Of a DNA stretch of 64,000 bases, positions 1-9,046 are shown one piece after another. How positions within the stretch are numbered: position 1 is the stretch's first letter; every line of letters begins with the position of its first letter. The notes beneath the pieces were generated by a model, which was not told the DNA's origin, did not search any database, and was given only the letters and a program-made list of their open reading frames with translations. The stretch comes from Microvirga ossetica (GTDB taxonomy: Bacteria > Pseudomonadota > Alphaproteobacteria > Rhizobiales > Beijerinckiaceae), in assembly GCF_002741015.1 (NCBI RefSeq), contig NZ_CP016617.1, positions 868,001 to 932,000 on the forward strand, read 5' to 3'. The position numbers and the translations under genes are program-made.

Positions 1-1
1 G

Positions 2-784
2 GTCGCCGTCAACCCGAGCCAGCCTTGCAACGATTGCCGCTATTGCCGCTCCGGCCAGCACAACCAGTGCCTCAACATGCGGTTCATGGGCAGCGCCATG
101 CGGTTCCCACATGTCCAGGGCGGCTTTCGCGAACGCATCACGGTGGATGAGGGCCAGGCCATCCCGATTGCGCCGGCGATGACGATGTCGGAGGCCGCGA
201 TGGCCGAGCCGCTTGCGGTCTGTCTGCATGCTGCCCGCCAAGCGGGTTCGCTGCTGGGAGCAAAGGTTCTTGTGACCGGTTGCGGTCCGATCGGGACCCT
301 TGCCGTTGTGGCGGCGCGATATGCCGGCGCTTCAGAGATTGTTGCCACAGATGTGAGTTCCTACCCGCTGTCGATCGCAAGTCAGGTTGGAGCGACAAAG
401 ACAATCAACGTGGCCGAGGATCCGCAGGGACTGGCACCCTACACGCAAGAAAAGGGAACGTTCGATGTTCTCTTCGAGGCCTCCGGGAACGAAGCCGCTC
501 TCCGCGGTGCCCTCGACGCTCTCCGGCCTGGAGCGGTTATCGTGCAACTCGGCCTCGGCGGCGACATGAAGTTGCCCATCAACGTCATCGTGGCCAAGGA
601 GCTCCAAATACGGGGGACGTTCCGCTTCGACGAGGAGTTCCGGCTTGCCGTCGATCTCATGGGCAAGGGCCTCGTCGATGTGAAGCCCCTGCTCAGCCAA
701 ACTATTCCGTTCGAGCGCGCGGTGGATGCCTTCACTCTGGCGTCAGACCGCTCTCAGGCCATGAAGGTCCAACTCACGTTCTGA
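2..784 (+). CDS. idnD: L-idonate 5-dehydrogenase-like zinc alcohol dehydrogenase (5' end outside window)
   Basis: This is the C-terminal ~260 residues of a medium-chain, zinc-dependent dehydrogenase; the frame is open at the left edge. The first residues carry the structural-zinc cysteine cluster (CNDCRYCRSGQHNQC). A nucleotide-binding glycine motif (VTGCGPIG) follows near the middle. It is clearly paralogous to the broken gene at 47291-48326, which sits in an idonate/gluconate cluster, so oxidation of L-idonate to 5-ketogluconate is the inferred reaction. A TRAP transporter starts 85 bases downstream on the same strand, suggesting the importer brings in the sugar acid. Substrate assignment within this family is uncertain. 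Confidence 0.8.
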   Translation, partial: VAVNPSQPCNDCRYCRSGQHNQCLNMRFMGSAMRFPHVQGGFRERITVDEGQAIPIAPAMTMSEAAMAEPLAVCLHAARQAGSLLGAKVLVTGCGPIGTLAVVAARYAGASEIVATDVSSYPLSIASQVGATKTINVAEDPQGLAPYTQEKGTFDVLFEASGNEAALRGALDALRPGAVIVQLGLGGDMKLPINVIVAKELQIRGTFRFDEEFRLAVDLMGKGLVDVKPLLSQTIPFERAVDAFTLASDRSQAMKVQLTF

Positions 785-869
785 TCTACGGACCATAAGG
801 GTCTGCTGAAAGGTCGCCGCGAGCCACTGGCGCCGGACGACGATGATGAACCAACCGGGAGGATTTGCC

Positions 870-1892
870 ATGAAGACGACGATTAAGACTGGCTTATCAA
901 GCCTCATCGGCCTGAGTGTGGCCCTTGTCGCTGCCAATGCAGGGGCTGCCGAGATCAAACAGCGCACGATCAAGGTCAGCTACGGCACGGCCGCGGATCA
1001 CCCCTTTGGGCTTGGGGTGACCAAGTTTGCGGACCTCGTGGCCAAAAAATCCGATGGCAAGATCACAGTGCGAGGCTATCCCGCGGGTCAGCTGGGGGCT
1101 GAGGTCCCGTCGATCTCATCGGCTCAGGGCGGAGTTCTCGAAATGGCCGTGACATCGACCTCGGCCGTTGTCGGCACCGTGAAAGAGTTTGCCCTGTTTG
1201 ACTTTCCATATCTCTTTGCCACCGAGAAAGAGGCAGACGCAGTTCTGGATGGCGCGGTTGGAAAGCAGTTGCTTGATAAACTTCCGGCCAAGGGTCTGAC
1301 CGGCCTTTGCTATTGGGAGAGCGGCTTCCGCAACATCAGCAACAGCAGACACCCTGTGACCAAGCTTGAGGACATTCAAGGGCTGAAAGTTCGCACCATT
1401 CAGAACCCCGTGTTTCTCGACACAATCAACGCGCTCGGCGCGAATGCCGTGCCAATGCCGTTTACGGAACTTTACACGGCACTGGAGACCAAGGCGGTCG
1501 ATGGGCAGGAAGGGCCTTACACGACCATTCTGACAAGCAAGATCAATGAGGTTCAGAAGTATCTAAGCCCCACCCAGCACATTTACGGTGCCGTTGTCGT
1601 TCTCGTTGGCAAGAAATTCTGGGATCAGCTGAGCGGTGATGAAAAACAGATTCTGCAGGATTCGTGCGGAGAGGCTCGCGATTACGAGCGGGCGGTTAGT
1701 CGCGAAGCAAGTCCCGCATCGCTCGCCGAGCTGAAGACGAAGGGAATGGTATTCAACGAGATCCCGGCCGACGAGCTCGCGAAGATGCGCGAGAAGGTCA
1801 AACCCGTCGTCGATAAATACACGAAAGACGTTGGGGACGCGTTGGTCACTCAGGCTCATGCCGAGATCGAGAAGGTCAGGCAGCAAAAATAG
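870..1892 (+). CDS. dctP: TRAP transporter substrate-binding protein, DctP family
   Basis: Periplasmic binding protein of a tripartite ATP-independent importer. I chose the ATG at 870 because a GGGAGGA ribosome site lies just upstream and it gives a standard signal peptide (MKTTIKTG, hydrophobic core, cut near ANAGAAE), whereas the in-frame ATG at 843 adds nine residues before the basic region. The mature part has the usual DctP length (340 residues in all), and the stretch KVRTIQNPVF carries the arginine that in this family contacts the substrate carboxylate. It is followed by dctQ and dctM. With the upstream idonate dehydrogenase, a sugar acid is the likely cargo. Confidence 0.9.
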   Translation: MKTTIKTGLSSLIGLSVALVAANAGAAEIKQRTIKVSYGTAADHPFGLGVTKFADLVAKKSDGKITVRGYPAGQLGAEVPSISSAQGGVLEMAVTSTSAVVGTVKEFALFDFPYLFATEKEADAVLDGAVGKQLLDKLPAKGLTGLCYWESGFRNISNSRHPVTKLEDIQGLKVRTIQNPVFLDTINALGANAVPMPFTELYTALETKAVDGQEGPYTTILTSKINEVQKYLSPTQHIYGAVVVLVGKKFWDQLSGDEKQILQDSCGEARDYERAVSREASPASLAELKTKGMVFNEIPADELAKMREKVKPVVDKYTKDVGDALVTQAHAEIEKVRQQK

Positions 1893-2007
1893 GTGACCTA
1901 TCCTCCGGAATTGAACCTGACACGGAGCGAATGAGGCAACACTTTCAATCGATGTAACGCGTCCGCTCCAAAAACAACAATAAGGACGCCAGACACAGGA
2001 AACGCCG

Positions 2008-2613
2008 ATGCACATGATCGTGGAAGGCTACTTCAAGCTGCTAAAGATCCTGATTGCCCTTTTCCTGGCGATCATGGTCGTTCTCGTTTTCGGCAACGTG
2101 GTGCTGCGTTACGCCTTCAACTCCGGCATTACGGTCTCGGAGGAGGTCTCGCGCTGGCTCTTCGTCTGGCTGACCTTCCTGGGCGCCATCGTGGCCCTGC
2201 GCCAGCATGGCCATCTCGGTGTCGATGCCCTGGTCCGACGCCTGCCGAATGCGGGCAAGCGCGCCTGCCTGATCGTCACTCAGATCCTCATGCTCTACGC
2301 CACCTGGCTGCTGCTCCAGGGCAGCTGGGAGCAGACCATGATCAACTGGGATGTGGCAGCGCCGGCCTCCGGCCTCTCGACCGGCTGGTTCTATGGCGTC
2401 GGCATCGTCTTCGGCGTCTCGACCGGCCTGATCCTGATGGCCGATCTCTACCGCACGGTCAGTGGCAAGCTCTCGGACGAGGAGCTTGTCATGGTCAAGG
2501 AGTCGGAAGAGCAGGGAGAGTTTGAGGCGCTCCAGCATGAATTGGCCGAGCGCGACCGCCGCGAAAGCGCGCTCGCCACCCCCGCATCCACACCCGGGAA
2601 GGTGCAGTCATGA
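2008..2613 (+). CDS. dctQ: TRAP transporter small permease, DctQ family
   Basis: Small membrane subunit (201 residues) with four hydrophobic segments at about residues 12-35, 45-65, 85-110 and 125-150, and the EEVSRWLFVWLTFLGA stretch typical of DctQ. It pairs with DctM to form the sodium- or proton-driven membrane part. The C-terminal ~45 residues are charged (KESEEQGEFEA) and longer than in many relatives. The stop codon overlaps the start of dctM by four bases, so the two are translationally coupled. Confidence 0.9.
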   Translation: MHMIVEGYFKLLKILIALFLAIMVVLVFGNVVLRYAFNSGITVSEEVSRWLFVWLTFLGAIVALRQHGHLGVDALVRRLPNAGKRACLIVTQILMLYATWLLLQGSWEQTMINWDVAAPASGLSTGWFYGVGIVFGVSTGLILMADLYRTVSGKLSDEELVMVKESEEQGEFEALQHELAERDRRESALATPASTPGKVQS

Positions 2614-3890
2614 CCATTGCGATCTTCGTCGGCTCTCTTCTCGGCACCATGGCGATCGGAATGCCGATCGCCTACGCCCTGCTCCTCAGCGGCATCGCCC
2701 TGATGTACTACATGGACCTGTTCGACGCCCAGATCGTGGCGCAGAACATCATCAACGGCGCCGACAGCTTCCCCCTCCTGGCGGTGCCGTTCTTCATGCT
2801 GGCCGGCGAGATCATGAACACGGGCGGCCTGTCCAAGCGCATCGTGGACGTTGCCCTGGCGCTGGTGGGCCACGTGAAGGGCGGCCTCGGCTATGTGGCC
2901 ATTCTGGCCGCCTGCATTCTCTCGGCTTTGTCCGGCTCGGCCGTGGCCGATGCTGCGGCTCTCTCGGCTCTGCTCGTGCCCATGATGGTCAAAGCCGGCC
3001 ACAGCAAGTCGCTCTCCGGCGGGCTCATCGCCGCATCCGGCGTGATCGGGCCGGTGATCCCACCCAGCATCGGTTTTGTGGTGTTCGGTGTCGTGGGTGG
3101 TGTGTCGATCACCAAGCTGTTCCTGGCCGGCCTGGTGCCTGGGATTCTGCTCGGTCTCGGCTTGGCCTTCGCCTGGTGGTGGGAGGTGCGCAAGGAAACC
3201 ATCGTCAGCCCGCCGAAGAAGTCGGCAGGCGAAATCGGGCGCGCTCTACGCGAGGGTATCTGGGCTCTGATCCTGCCCTTCATCATCGTCTTCGGCCTGA
3301 AGTTCGGTGTCTTCACCCCGACCGAAGCGGCGGTGGTGGCGGCAGTCTACTCGCTGATCGTGGCGGTGTTCGTCTACCGCGAACTCAAGGTCTCGGAGCT
3401 GTTTGCCGTCTTCGTGACCTCGGCTCAGACAACCGCCGTCGTCATGCTGCTGGTGGCTGCAGCCCTGGTCTCGGCGTGGCTGATCACAGTATCGGAAATC
3501 GCCACCTCCGTGGTCGATTTGCTCGAGCCGTTCATGGGCAACCAGACGATGCTGCTGATTGCCATCATGGTGCTCGTGGTCATTGTCGGAACGGCCATGG
3601 ACATGACGCCGACGATCCTGATCCTGACGCCGATCCTGATGCCGGTGGTCAAGGCGGCTGGCATCGACCCGGTCTATTTCGGCGTGCTGTTCATCGTGAA
3701 CAACTCGATCGGCTTGATCACGCCGCCGGTCGGCACCGTGCTCAACGTCGTGGCCGGCGTGTCGAAGATCAGCATGGAAGACCTGATGAAGGGTGTCTGG
3801 CCTTTCCTGCTGGCACAGCTCGTCGTGCTGTTCCTCATGGTGCTGTTCCCACAGCTTGTCATGTGGCCCGCCAAATTGATCGGGGGTTGA
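2610..3890 (+). CDS. dctM: TRAP transporter large permease, DctM family
   Basis: Large transport subunit, 426 residues, the family's usual length, with about twelve hydrophobic segments. Recognisable signatures are the N-terminal GSLLGTMAIGMPIAYAL, the SGSAVADAAALSALLVP loop and the C-terminal NNSIGLITPPVGT loop, conserved in DctM/SiaM carriers. It starts at an ATGA overlap with dctQ and is the last gene of the operon. No further gene follows on this strand. Confidence 0.92.
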   Translation: MTIAIFVGSLLGTMAIGMPIAYALLLSGIALMYYMDLFDAQIVAQNIINGADSFPLLAVPFFMLAGEIMNTGGLSKRIVDVALALVGHVKGGLGYVAILAACILSALSGSAVADAAALSALLVPMMVKAGHSKSLSGGLIAASGVIGPVIPPSIGFVVFGVVGGVSITKLFLAGLVPGILLGLGLAFAWWWEVRKETIVSPPKKSAGEIGRALREGIWALILPFIIVFGLKFGVFTPTEAAVVAAVYSLIVAVFVYRELKVSELFAVFVTSAQTTAVVMLLVAAALVSAWLITVSEIATSVVDLLEPFMGNQTMLLIAIMVLVVIVGTAMDMTPTILILTPILMPVVKAAGIDPVYFGVLFIVNNSIGLITPPVGTVLNVVAGVSKISMEDLMKGVWPFLLAQLVVLFLMVLFPQLVMWPAKLIGG

Positions 3891-4756
3891 ATGGTTTTGT
3901 GGAGCAGCAGAGATCTTCTGAAAGATCGTACACTGCGGAAGCGGGAACTGCGGTGGCTATCAGATGATTTACTGCTGTGCCCCGGGGGCCCGTGCCGTGC
4001 CGCTTCTAGCGGCCGCTCAGATCTCAGCATCGCGGCATCACAGATGCTAGCCAACTAGCGCGGAACGTGATCGCCACGGGTACCCGTGCTCTCAAGGAGC
4101 GAACCGGGTATGGTAGCCCGCTCATCCCAGCCGGCGACGCTGGCAAGCCGGGATCTTTCGAGGATGGAAGGCGTGCTGCCCGCGGGCGGAGATCAATAGG
4201 ATTGTCTTCCATTATCCGAGAAGCGTAGCGTAGCGCTGACGACGGAGCGTGCGACGAGTCACCTCGGCTTCGTTAATCACCTTCAACATCTTGGTGGCAG
4301 AAAGCCAAAACGATCCAAGCAGCGAGTCTGCATAGGAAGCCTTCTGATCTTTAGGAAAGTAGTCTATACGGGTGTTCATGGTGGCCATAGATCCGTCATT
4401 CGAAGTGAGAACGTGACCTCAGGCGCTTCCTCTTATCGTTCTTACTGCAAAGATGGGTTGCGCTGTTGCTCGGTACCAGACGTGAGTCCGCATGGTTCGT
4501 TTGCACTCAATGCATGGCCGGAGTAGCGAATGCTTAATCTTATGCGCCAATTGCATATAATTTGGTCTGTGACGAGAATTGTCTCACCCCCGCAACCTGC
4601 GGGTCTCAATCGCAATCTCTCGAAATCGCCGCGCGGCTGAGATCTCGAATTCCGGTATGGCAAATCCGAGGCCGCAAGCGGCAGTAGGCTGGTGAGCGTC
4701 TTGAAGCTGGCCTGCCCGAGAGATGGTCCGTTCAAACCGACGGTACCGAGGCGACC
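3891..4756. other. Non-coding stretch, nothing recognised
   Basis: About 860 bases between dctM and an ISAs1 relic. Only short open frames with unnatural composition are present. I recognise no gene, RNA or repeat. The segment looks like decayed DNA at the edge of an insertion-sequence scar. Confidence 0.4.
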
Positions 4757-5190
4757 CTTTCGACGAAGCACATGGCCGCTTGGTTCGTCGACGGGTATTC
4801 GCCAGCACGAGGCGGCCAATCTTGAGACCCTAAGCGAATGGCCCAGCCTGCACACCGTTCTTGCCGTCGAGACGCTGCAGTACCAAAGGCGCTCCCAAGG
4901 TCGAAACCGAGATCCGCTCCTTCTTGTCGAGCTGTCGTGACGATCCAGCTGTGCTCAGTCGGGCCATCCGCAAGCACCGGGCTATTGAGAATGCGTTGCA
5001 CTGGGTGCTCGACGTCACCTTCCGGGAGGACGACAGCCGTGCGCGACCAGCGTGCCGCCCGCAATCTCGCGGTCTTGCGCAAGATCGCGATCAATCTCGT
5101 TGGGCGCGATCGTTCAACCAAGGCTAGTGGGCGCGCCAGACGGAAAAGGGCCGCCTGGGACAATGACTACATGGCCCAGCTCCTGGCGGG
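4757..5190 (+). pseudogene. ISAs1-family transposase, C-terminal relic
   Basis: Three frames must be joined to read a typical ISAs1 transposase end: a WPSLHTVLAVET-like piece near 4840, then KHRAIENALHWVLDVTFRE at 4970-5030, then NLAVLRKIAINLVGRDRSTKAS and AWDNDYMAQLL near 5060-5185. The IENxLHWVLDVxFxEDxSR block is diagnostic of this family. The N-terminal two thirds are missing and there are at least two frameshifts, so the copy is dead. Confidence 0.75.
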
Positions 5191-5244
5191 TTCGCTTGTC
5201 CGCCAGTCGGTCGAGTGCAGTAGCCATAGTGTTCGCCCCTGCCG

Positions 5245-5625
5245 TTAGTGGACCCTCTCCCCGCTCCAGCGATCACGCCCGGCCCAGTAGGGGCACAACG
5301 GACAGGTCGGTCCGTGGTAGTCAATTCCTTCTTCGTGCGGGCAGCCGATAATCCGGTCCACCATCGCAACCGAGCGCACGCCGAACCTGTCCATGTACGC
5401 CAAGACCTCCTCCGCAGCTTGGACGTCCTCGCGCACATCGCCCTGCTCGGCGAACCATTGCTTCAGCTCGACTGCCTCTTGGTTCTCAGCCAGCACGATG
5501 CCGACTGTCAGCTTGCTCGCCCGGCGGTTATCCGGCCCGTAGAAGGCGACCGTGGCCACCGGGAAGCCCCGAAACCCTTTCTTGGCCTTCTTGGTCAGTC
5601 GCTTGCGCGCCTGCTCCCGGAGCAT
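5245..5625 (-). CDS. Conserved hypothetical protein with C-terminal cysteine cluster
   Basis: A 126-residue protein that I know only as a hypothetical protein of rhizobial relatives. The N-terminus is basic (RKRLTKKAKKGFRGFP), the middle has a mixed alpha/beta look, and the end carries GCPHEEGIDY and CPLCPYW. These could form a metal site (C-x-H, C-x-x-C). The start ATG at 5625 is the only one that leaves the basic N-terminus intact. No operon partner is visible: the neighbours are an IS relic and an empty stretch. No function can be assigned. Confidence 0.65.
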   Translation of the reverse strand: MLREQARKRLTKKAKKGFRGFPVATVAFYGPDNRRASKLTVGIVLAENQEAVELKQWFAEQGDVREDVQAAEEVLAYMDRFGVRSVAMVDRIIGCPHEEGIDYHGPTCPLCPYWAGRDRWSGERVH

Positions 5626-6423
5626 GCTCCACCCGTTCGGTTGTCCGGCACTGCCCCACAGTTACACAGGTTGGCCTCGAGCCAAAGGTCCCGCGGATCA
5701 CGCCTCACAGGTTCGTGCGTTACCCCCACCGAACCGCTGAAGCTCATAGGAGGCTAGAAACTGGTTCAACGTGGTGTGGGCCGGGGGAGGAAGCATGGCT
5801 GGTAGGGCGTTAGTCGGGAGCAGGGCTTGCTGCATTGAGGCACTCTCGCTGGCGGCACGAGGTGCCAGTAAATGCCCTTATGGCCTCGCCCCATTCCAAA
5901 GCCACTGTGTGCAAAGCAGCGAGATATTGTGGCAAATGTACGGAAGACGTTAGCTCCCGAGGCCATGCCACCACCTGTGCTCATCGCAGTAAGTGGTGGA
6001 GCAGAAGGTAACCGTGATGGCCCGTTACGAAAACACCCCCCTACTGTAGTGGTCGTCCTGGTGCCTTTGCGCAGCGGCCTGTTGATGATCTGACGCGCCC
6101 TCCCCGGTCAGGGCCAAGGTAAGCTTACTCTCCCCGGTGGCTACCAGATGCCCGGCCAAACATGGCAGGAGCCTAACGCGCGTGGAGTGCTGGAAGGAAA
6201 CCGGTGTCGTCATCTCTCCTGAAGCGTTGCGGGTTGTGACGGTAGACACGCCAGATCGGCGGCAGAACCTACTCTTCTGCCAGAGCCCTCCCGTCGAACA
6301 CCAGGGTGCGTTCGTCCATGACGCCGAGGTTTCAGAAGTTCTCGTCATCCACGAGCCAACTGAAACAGTGTTCGCGCGGCACCCGCGTGTGGCACGAGAG
6401 TTCTTCGTGAACTCCGGTGTCGT
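5626..6423. other. Non-coding stretch, nothing recognised
   Basis: Roughly 800 bases between two minus-strand genes. The open frames are short and have no family resemblance, and no IS ends or RNA genes were recognised. It may hold decayed genes. Confidence 0.35.
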
Positions 6424-7104
6424 CTAACGGTTTGCCGTCGAGAATGGTGCAAGCTGATGTCCAAGAGCGACCCATGCCCTGCTGTTCGTGCCTTCACGTT
6501 TGATGAAAGCATAGCCTGTTCGCCGCCAGGGCAGAATGGCGTTTCTCTTGTTGTCGAGAATGAAATCACCACGGTCAGTGAGGACCATGAGCACAGCATG
6601 TCCCTGCCCCTGCTCGTCAACGACGGCTGCCATCCGCATGGCCCGATGGGGCAGGCCCGCCTGGACCAGCAGCCTCCGTTTCAGAAGTTGGATGTCCTCG
6701 CAGTCGCCAAGGCCATCATCAGGGAAGTCCCATCGGTCGAGAACGCCCCAATGATCCTGGTCTGTGACGGCCAGGATCAATGAGTTTACGCGCTCGTTCA
6801 CTTGTGTGAGGGCAGCCCACACCTGCGAGTTCATCGCAATCCGCGCAGGCTGCGAGAAATCGACACGACATTCATGAGGGTGGCTCCGGCAGAAATTGAT
6901 CCACGCTTGGGTCGGGCCTGCGGCTCCTACAACTTGAAATGAGCCAGTTGCTCGCGCCGGGAGAATGCTCTCGGCAGAGGCAGAGCTTACAAAGCCTGCA
7001 AGTGCCGCAAGCGCAATGCCAATCAGCGCCGTCTTCTGAGCACTTCGCTTGGTGCCGCCGCTCAGGTTGGGTCGGGTATAGAGGGCCTGATCAACATGAT
7101 CCAT
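6424..7104 (-). CDS. Transglutaminase-like cysteine proteinase, BTLCP family
   Basis: A 226-residue exported protein of the bacterial transglutaminase-like cysteine proteinase family (Pfam BTLCP, DUF920), common in Hyphomicrobiales. A hydrophobic signal segment spans residues 25-45. The expected catalytic triad is visible: Cys135 in GDCED, His169 in GQGHAVLM and Asp184 in FILDN. The start at 7104 has GGAG about seven bases upstream. The family has been linked to periplasmic or surface processing, but the substrate here is unknown. The gene is monocistronic as far as the sequence shows. Confidence 0.85.
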   Translation of the reverse strand: MDHVDQALYTRPNLSGGTKRSAQKTALIGIALAALAGFVSSASAESILPARATGSFQVVGAAGPTQAWINFCRSHPHECRVDFSQPARIAMNSQVWAALTQVNERVNSLILAVTDQDHWGVLDRWDFPDDGLGDCEDIQLLKRRLLVQAGLPHRAMRMAAVVDEQGQGHAVLMVLTDRGDFILDNKRNAILPWRRTGYAFIKREGTNSRAWVALGHQLAPFSTANR

Positions 7105-7309
7105 GGCAAGGCTCCAGTCACGGAGGCAATACGATGGGCAATCATGGTAAACAGGGTCTTAATGCAATCTATGAATGAGGCGCGACATCGCCGACGCCTC
7201 TTTGAATGGCAGTGTAGAGGGATAGCAAATGTAAACCCGGCGCTTGGCAGCACTGGGTTTAGCAGGCAGCACCTGAGGGGCTATGGTCGATCCATGTAAG
7301 GAGGGTGAC

Positions 7310-7852
7310 CTATGCAGCCTTCTTCGTGCGGCGGCCTTTAGCCGGTGCAGTCACTTCCTCGGATGTCGCAGCGGCCTTGGCGGCAGCGCGCTTCGGCTTG
7401 GCAGGAGTAACATCATTTGCAGCAGTTTCTACCCGAGCCGCACTCTTCTTGCGTTGCTGGCCGAGCCCCATCGTCTTGGCAAGCTCAGATCGTGCCTTGG
7501 CGTAGTTCGGCGCAACCATCGGGTAGTCCGCTGGCAGGTTCCACTTGGCGCGGTACCGCTCGGGGGTCATGTCATAGGTCGTGCGCAGATGGCGCTTGAG
7601 CGATTTGAACGACTTACCGTCCTCCAAGCAAATGATGGCATCCGGAGTGACGGACTTCCGCACTGAAACGGCAGGTACCAACTCAGCTTTTGGCTCTTCT
7701 TTCTGTCCCTGTGCGGTCTTCGTCAGGGCGGCATAGACGGAGTTGAGCAGCACCGGCAGGTCGGCGGCTTGTACGGAGTTGTTGCTGACATACGCCGAAA
7801 CAATGTCGGCACAGAGTTCGATGTAGTTCGGAGAGGTTGCGCTCTCGCTCAT
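7310..7852 (-). CDS. mucR: MucR/Ros-family transcriptional regulator
   Basis: A 180-residue zinc-finger regulator. The core at residues ~75-135 has the family hallmarks: [17 protein letters not shown], then [13 protein letters not shown] and [19 protein letters not shown] moved the start to the ATG at 7852 ([10 protein letters not shown]), which matches family N-termini and has AGGA upstream; a longer frame to 7975 is not needed. The C-terminal ~45 residues are rich in Lys and Ala ([12 protein letters not shown]), a histone-like tail seen in some members. MucR proteins act as global repressors of surface polysaccharide, motility and host-interaction genes in rhizobia. Confidence 0.93.
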   Translation of the reverse strand: MSESATSPNYIELCADIVSAYVSNNSVQAADLPVLLNSVYAALTKTAQGQKEEPKAELVPAVSVRKSVTPDAIICLEDGKSFKSLKRHLRTTYDMTPERYRAKWNLPADYPMVAPNYAKARSELAKTMGLGQQRKKSAARVETAANDVTPAKPKRAAAKAAATSEEVTAPAKGRRTKKAA

Positions 7853-8113
7853 GATATTCTTGTCCTCGGCTGCACTGGAACTGATTGGAAAGGTGGATAG
7901 AACAAGTCGATGTTCTACCAGGATCAGCAGGAACGCCTCGTGCAGCACAACAGATGCCCGTGATCTCGGCCTCACCTATGCCGCTTGCTTAACTTTGGCA
8001 AGATACTTCGTCGTCCGTGAAGAATGGTCGGCTGGGTTGTATTAGGCCCGTTGAGGCGATCGACCATACCCGACCAACAACATGGTGTGAGGTCGCGTCG
8101 GGCACCCGGTGTC

Positions 8114-8959
8114 CTATCCCTTCATTTTCGGCAGGCGTCCTGGAAGCTCCAGGTCCTCGAAGAAGTAGTAGATGCCCTGGTCCCTGACCATCATCTCGGC
8201 AAAAGCCCTGAAGAACACGCCGACGATCCTATCCATCTTGGCTGCATGGTTCTGGATGTCCTTGAGCTCGGTCCATAGCCGACCTGACGAGAAGTAGTCC
8301 CGCGACTCGGTCATGCCGAAGACCTTCTTCGCGGTCTTCCTCTTCTCTTCGTTCAGAACGGCACCATGGAACACGAGCCTATGCTCGAGGAGGTCCCGCT
8401 TGGCCACTGCGAGTCCCTTCGGGGCATCGACGAAGTCATAGTACATCCCGTAGCAGTTCAGCGAGGCCAGCTCTTCCCTGACCTCATCGGTCACATCCCT
8501 CCAGCCGCCGCCCTTTCGGGAAATCCGGTCGATGTCGGTGGGCAGGACCTTGTGCGGATCGCCGGGCAAGTCAAAGCCCATCTCCTTGAAGACGACCGCC
8601 ACGAGCTCGGAACAGAGATGCTTGTGCTTCCGACCCTTCCATTTGAAGCCGTAGTTGTACTGGTTCGCCGTGCATTGGACCACGGCCAGCTAGAATGATC
8701 CCCTCTTCGCGGTATCCAGTTCGAGCAACGTCTGAAGCGGCTCGTATCGGACGACACGGTAGTTTGCATCCGGCTCCATGACCTCGAAGAAGAGCGTCTC
8801 CTCGATCCCGTCCGGAAGGGCATGGGTGATCGTGTAGTTGCCGCAGAATATCGCAGCGTGGGTCGCTATAGGCAGCCGATCCGTGTGGAACACCCGCTGT
8901 CCAGCGAGGTTCATGGCGTTGCCCTTGCGGTCGTAGAACAGGATCACGTCGCCAAGCAT
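8114..8959 (-). pseudogene. Permuted papain-like (YiiX/NlpC-P60-type) hydrolase split by an in-frame amber codon
   Basis: Reading from the ATG at 8959 gives 89 residues (MLGDVILFYDRKG, THAAIFCGNYTITHA), then a TAG at 8690-8692, then another 191 residues in the same frame (QCTANQYNYGFKW, LCSELVAVVFKEMG). Permuted papain folds of this type need the N-terminal His of the xHAAIF motif and the later Cys of CSELVA. These fall on opposite sides of the TAG, so neither half should work alone. No other damage is visible, suggesting a recent nonsense mutation, a sequencing error or suppression. A stop in frame just upstream fixes 8959 as the start. Confidence 0.65.
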
Positions 8960-9046
8960 TTGCCGCCCCGCGGAACGAGAGCGGCTGGATCATATCCTTC
9001 CCGCCGCCTTTGCGCCAACTTGGAGCCATCGTCGCCTGTCCGGCCG

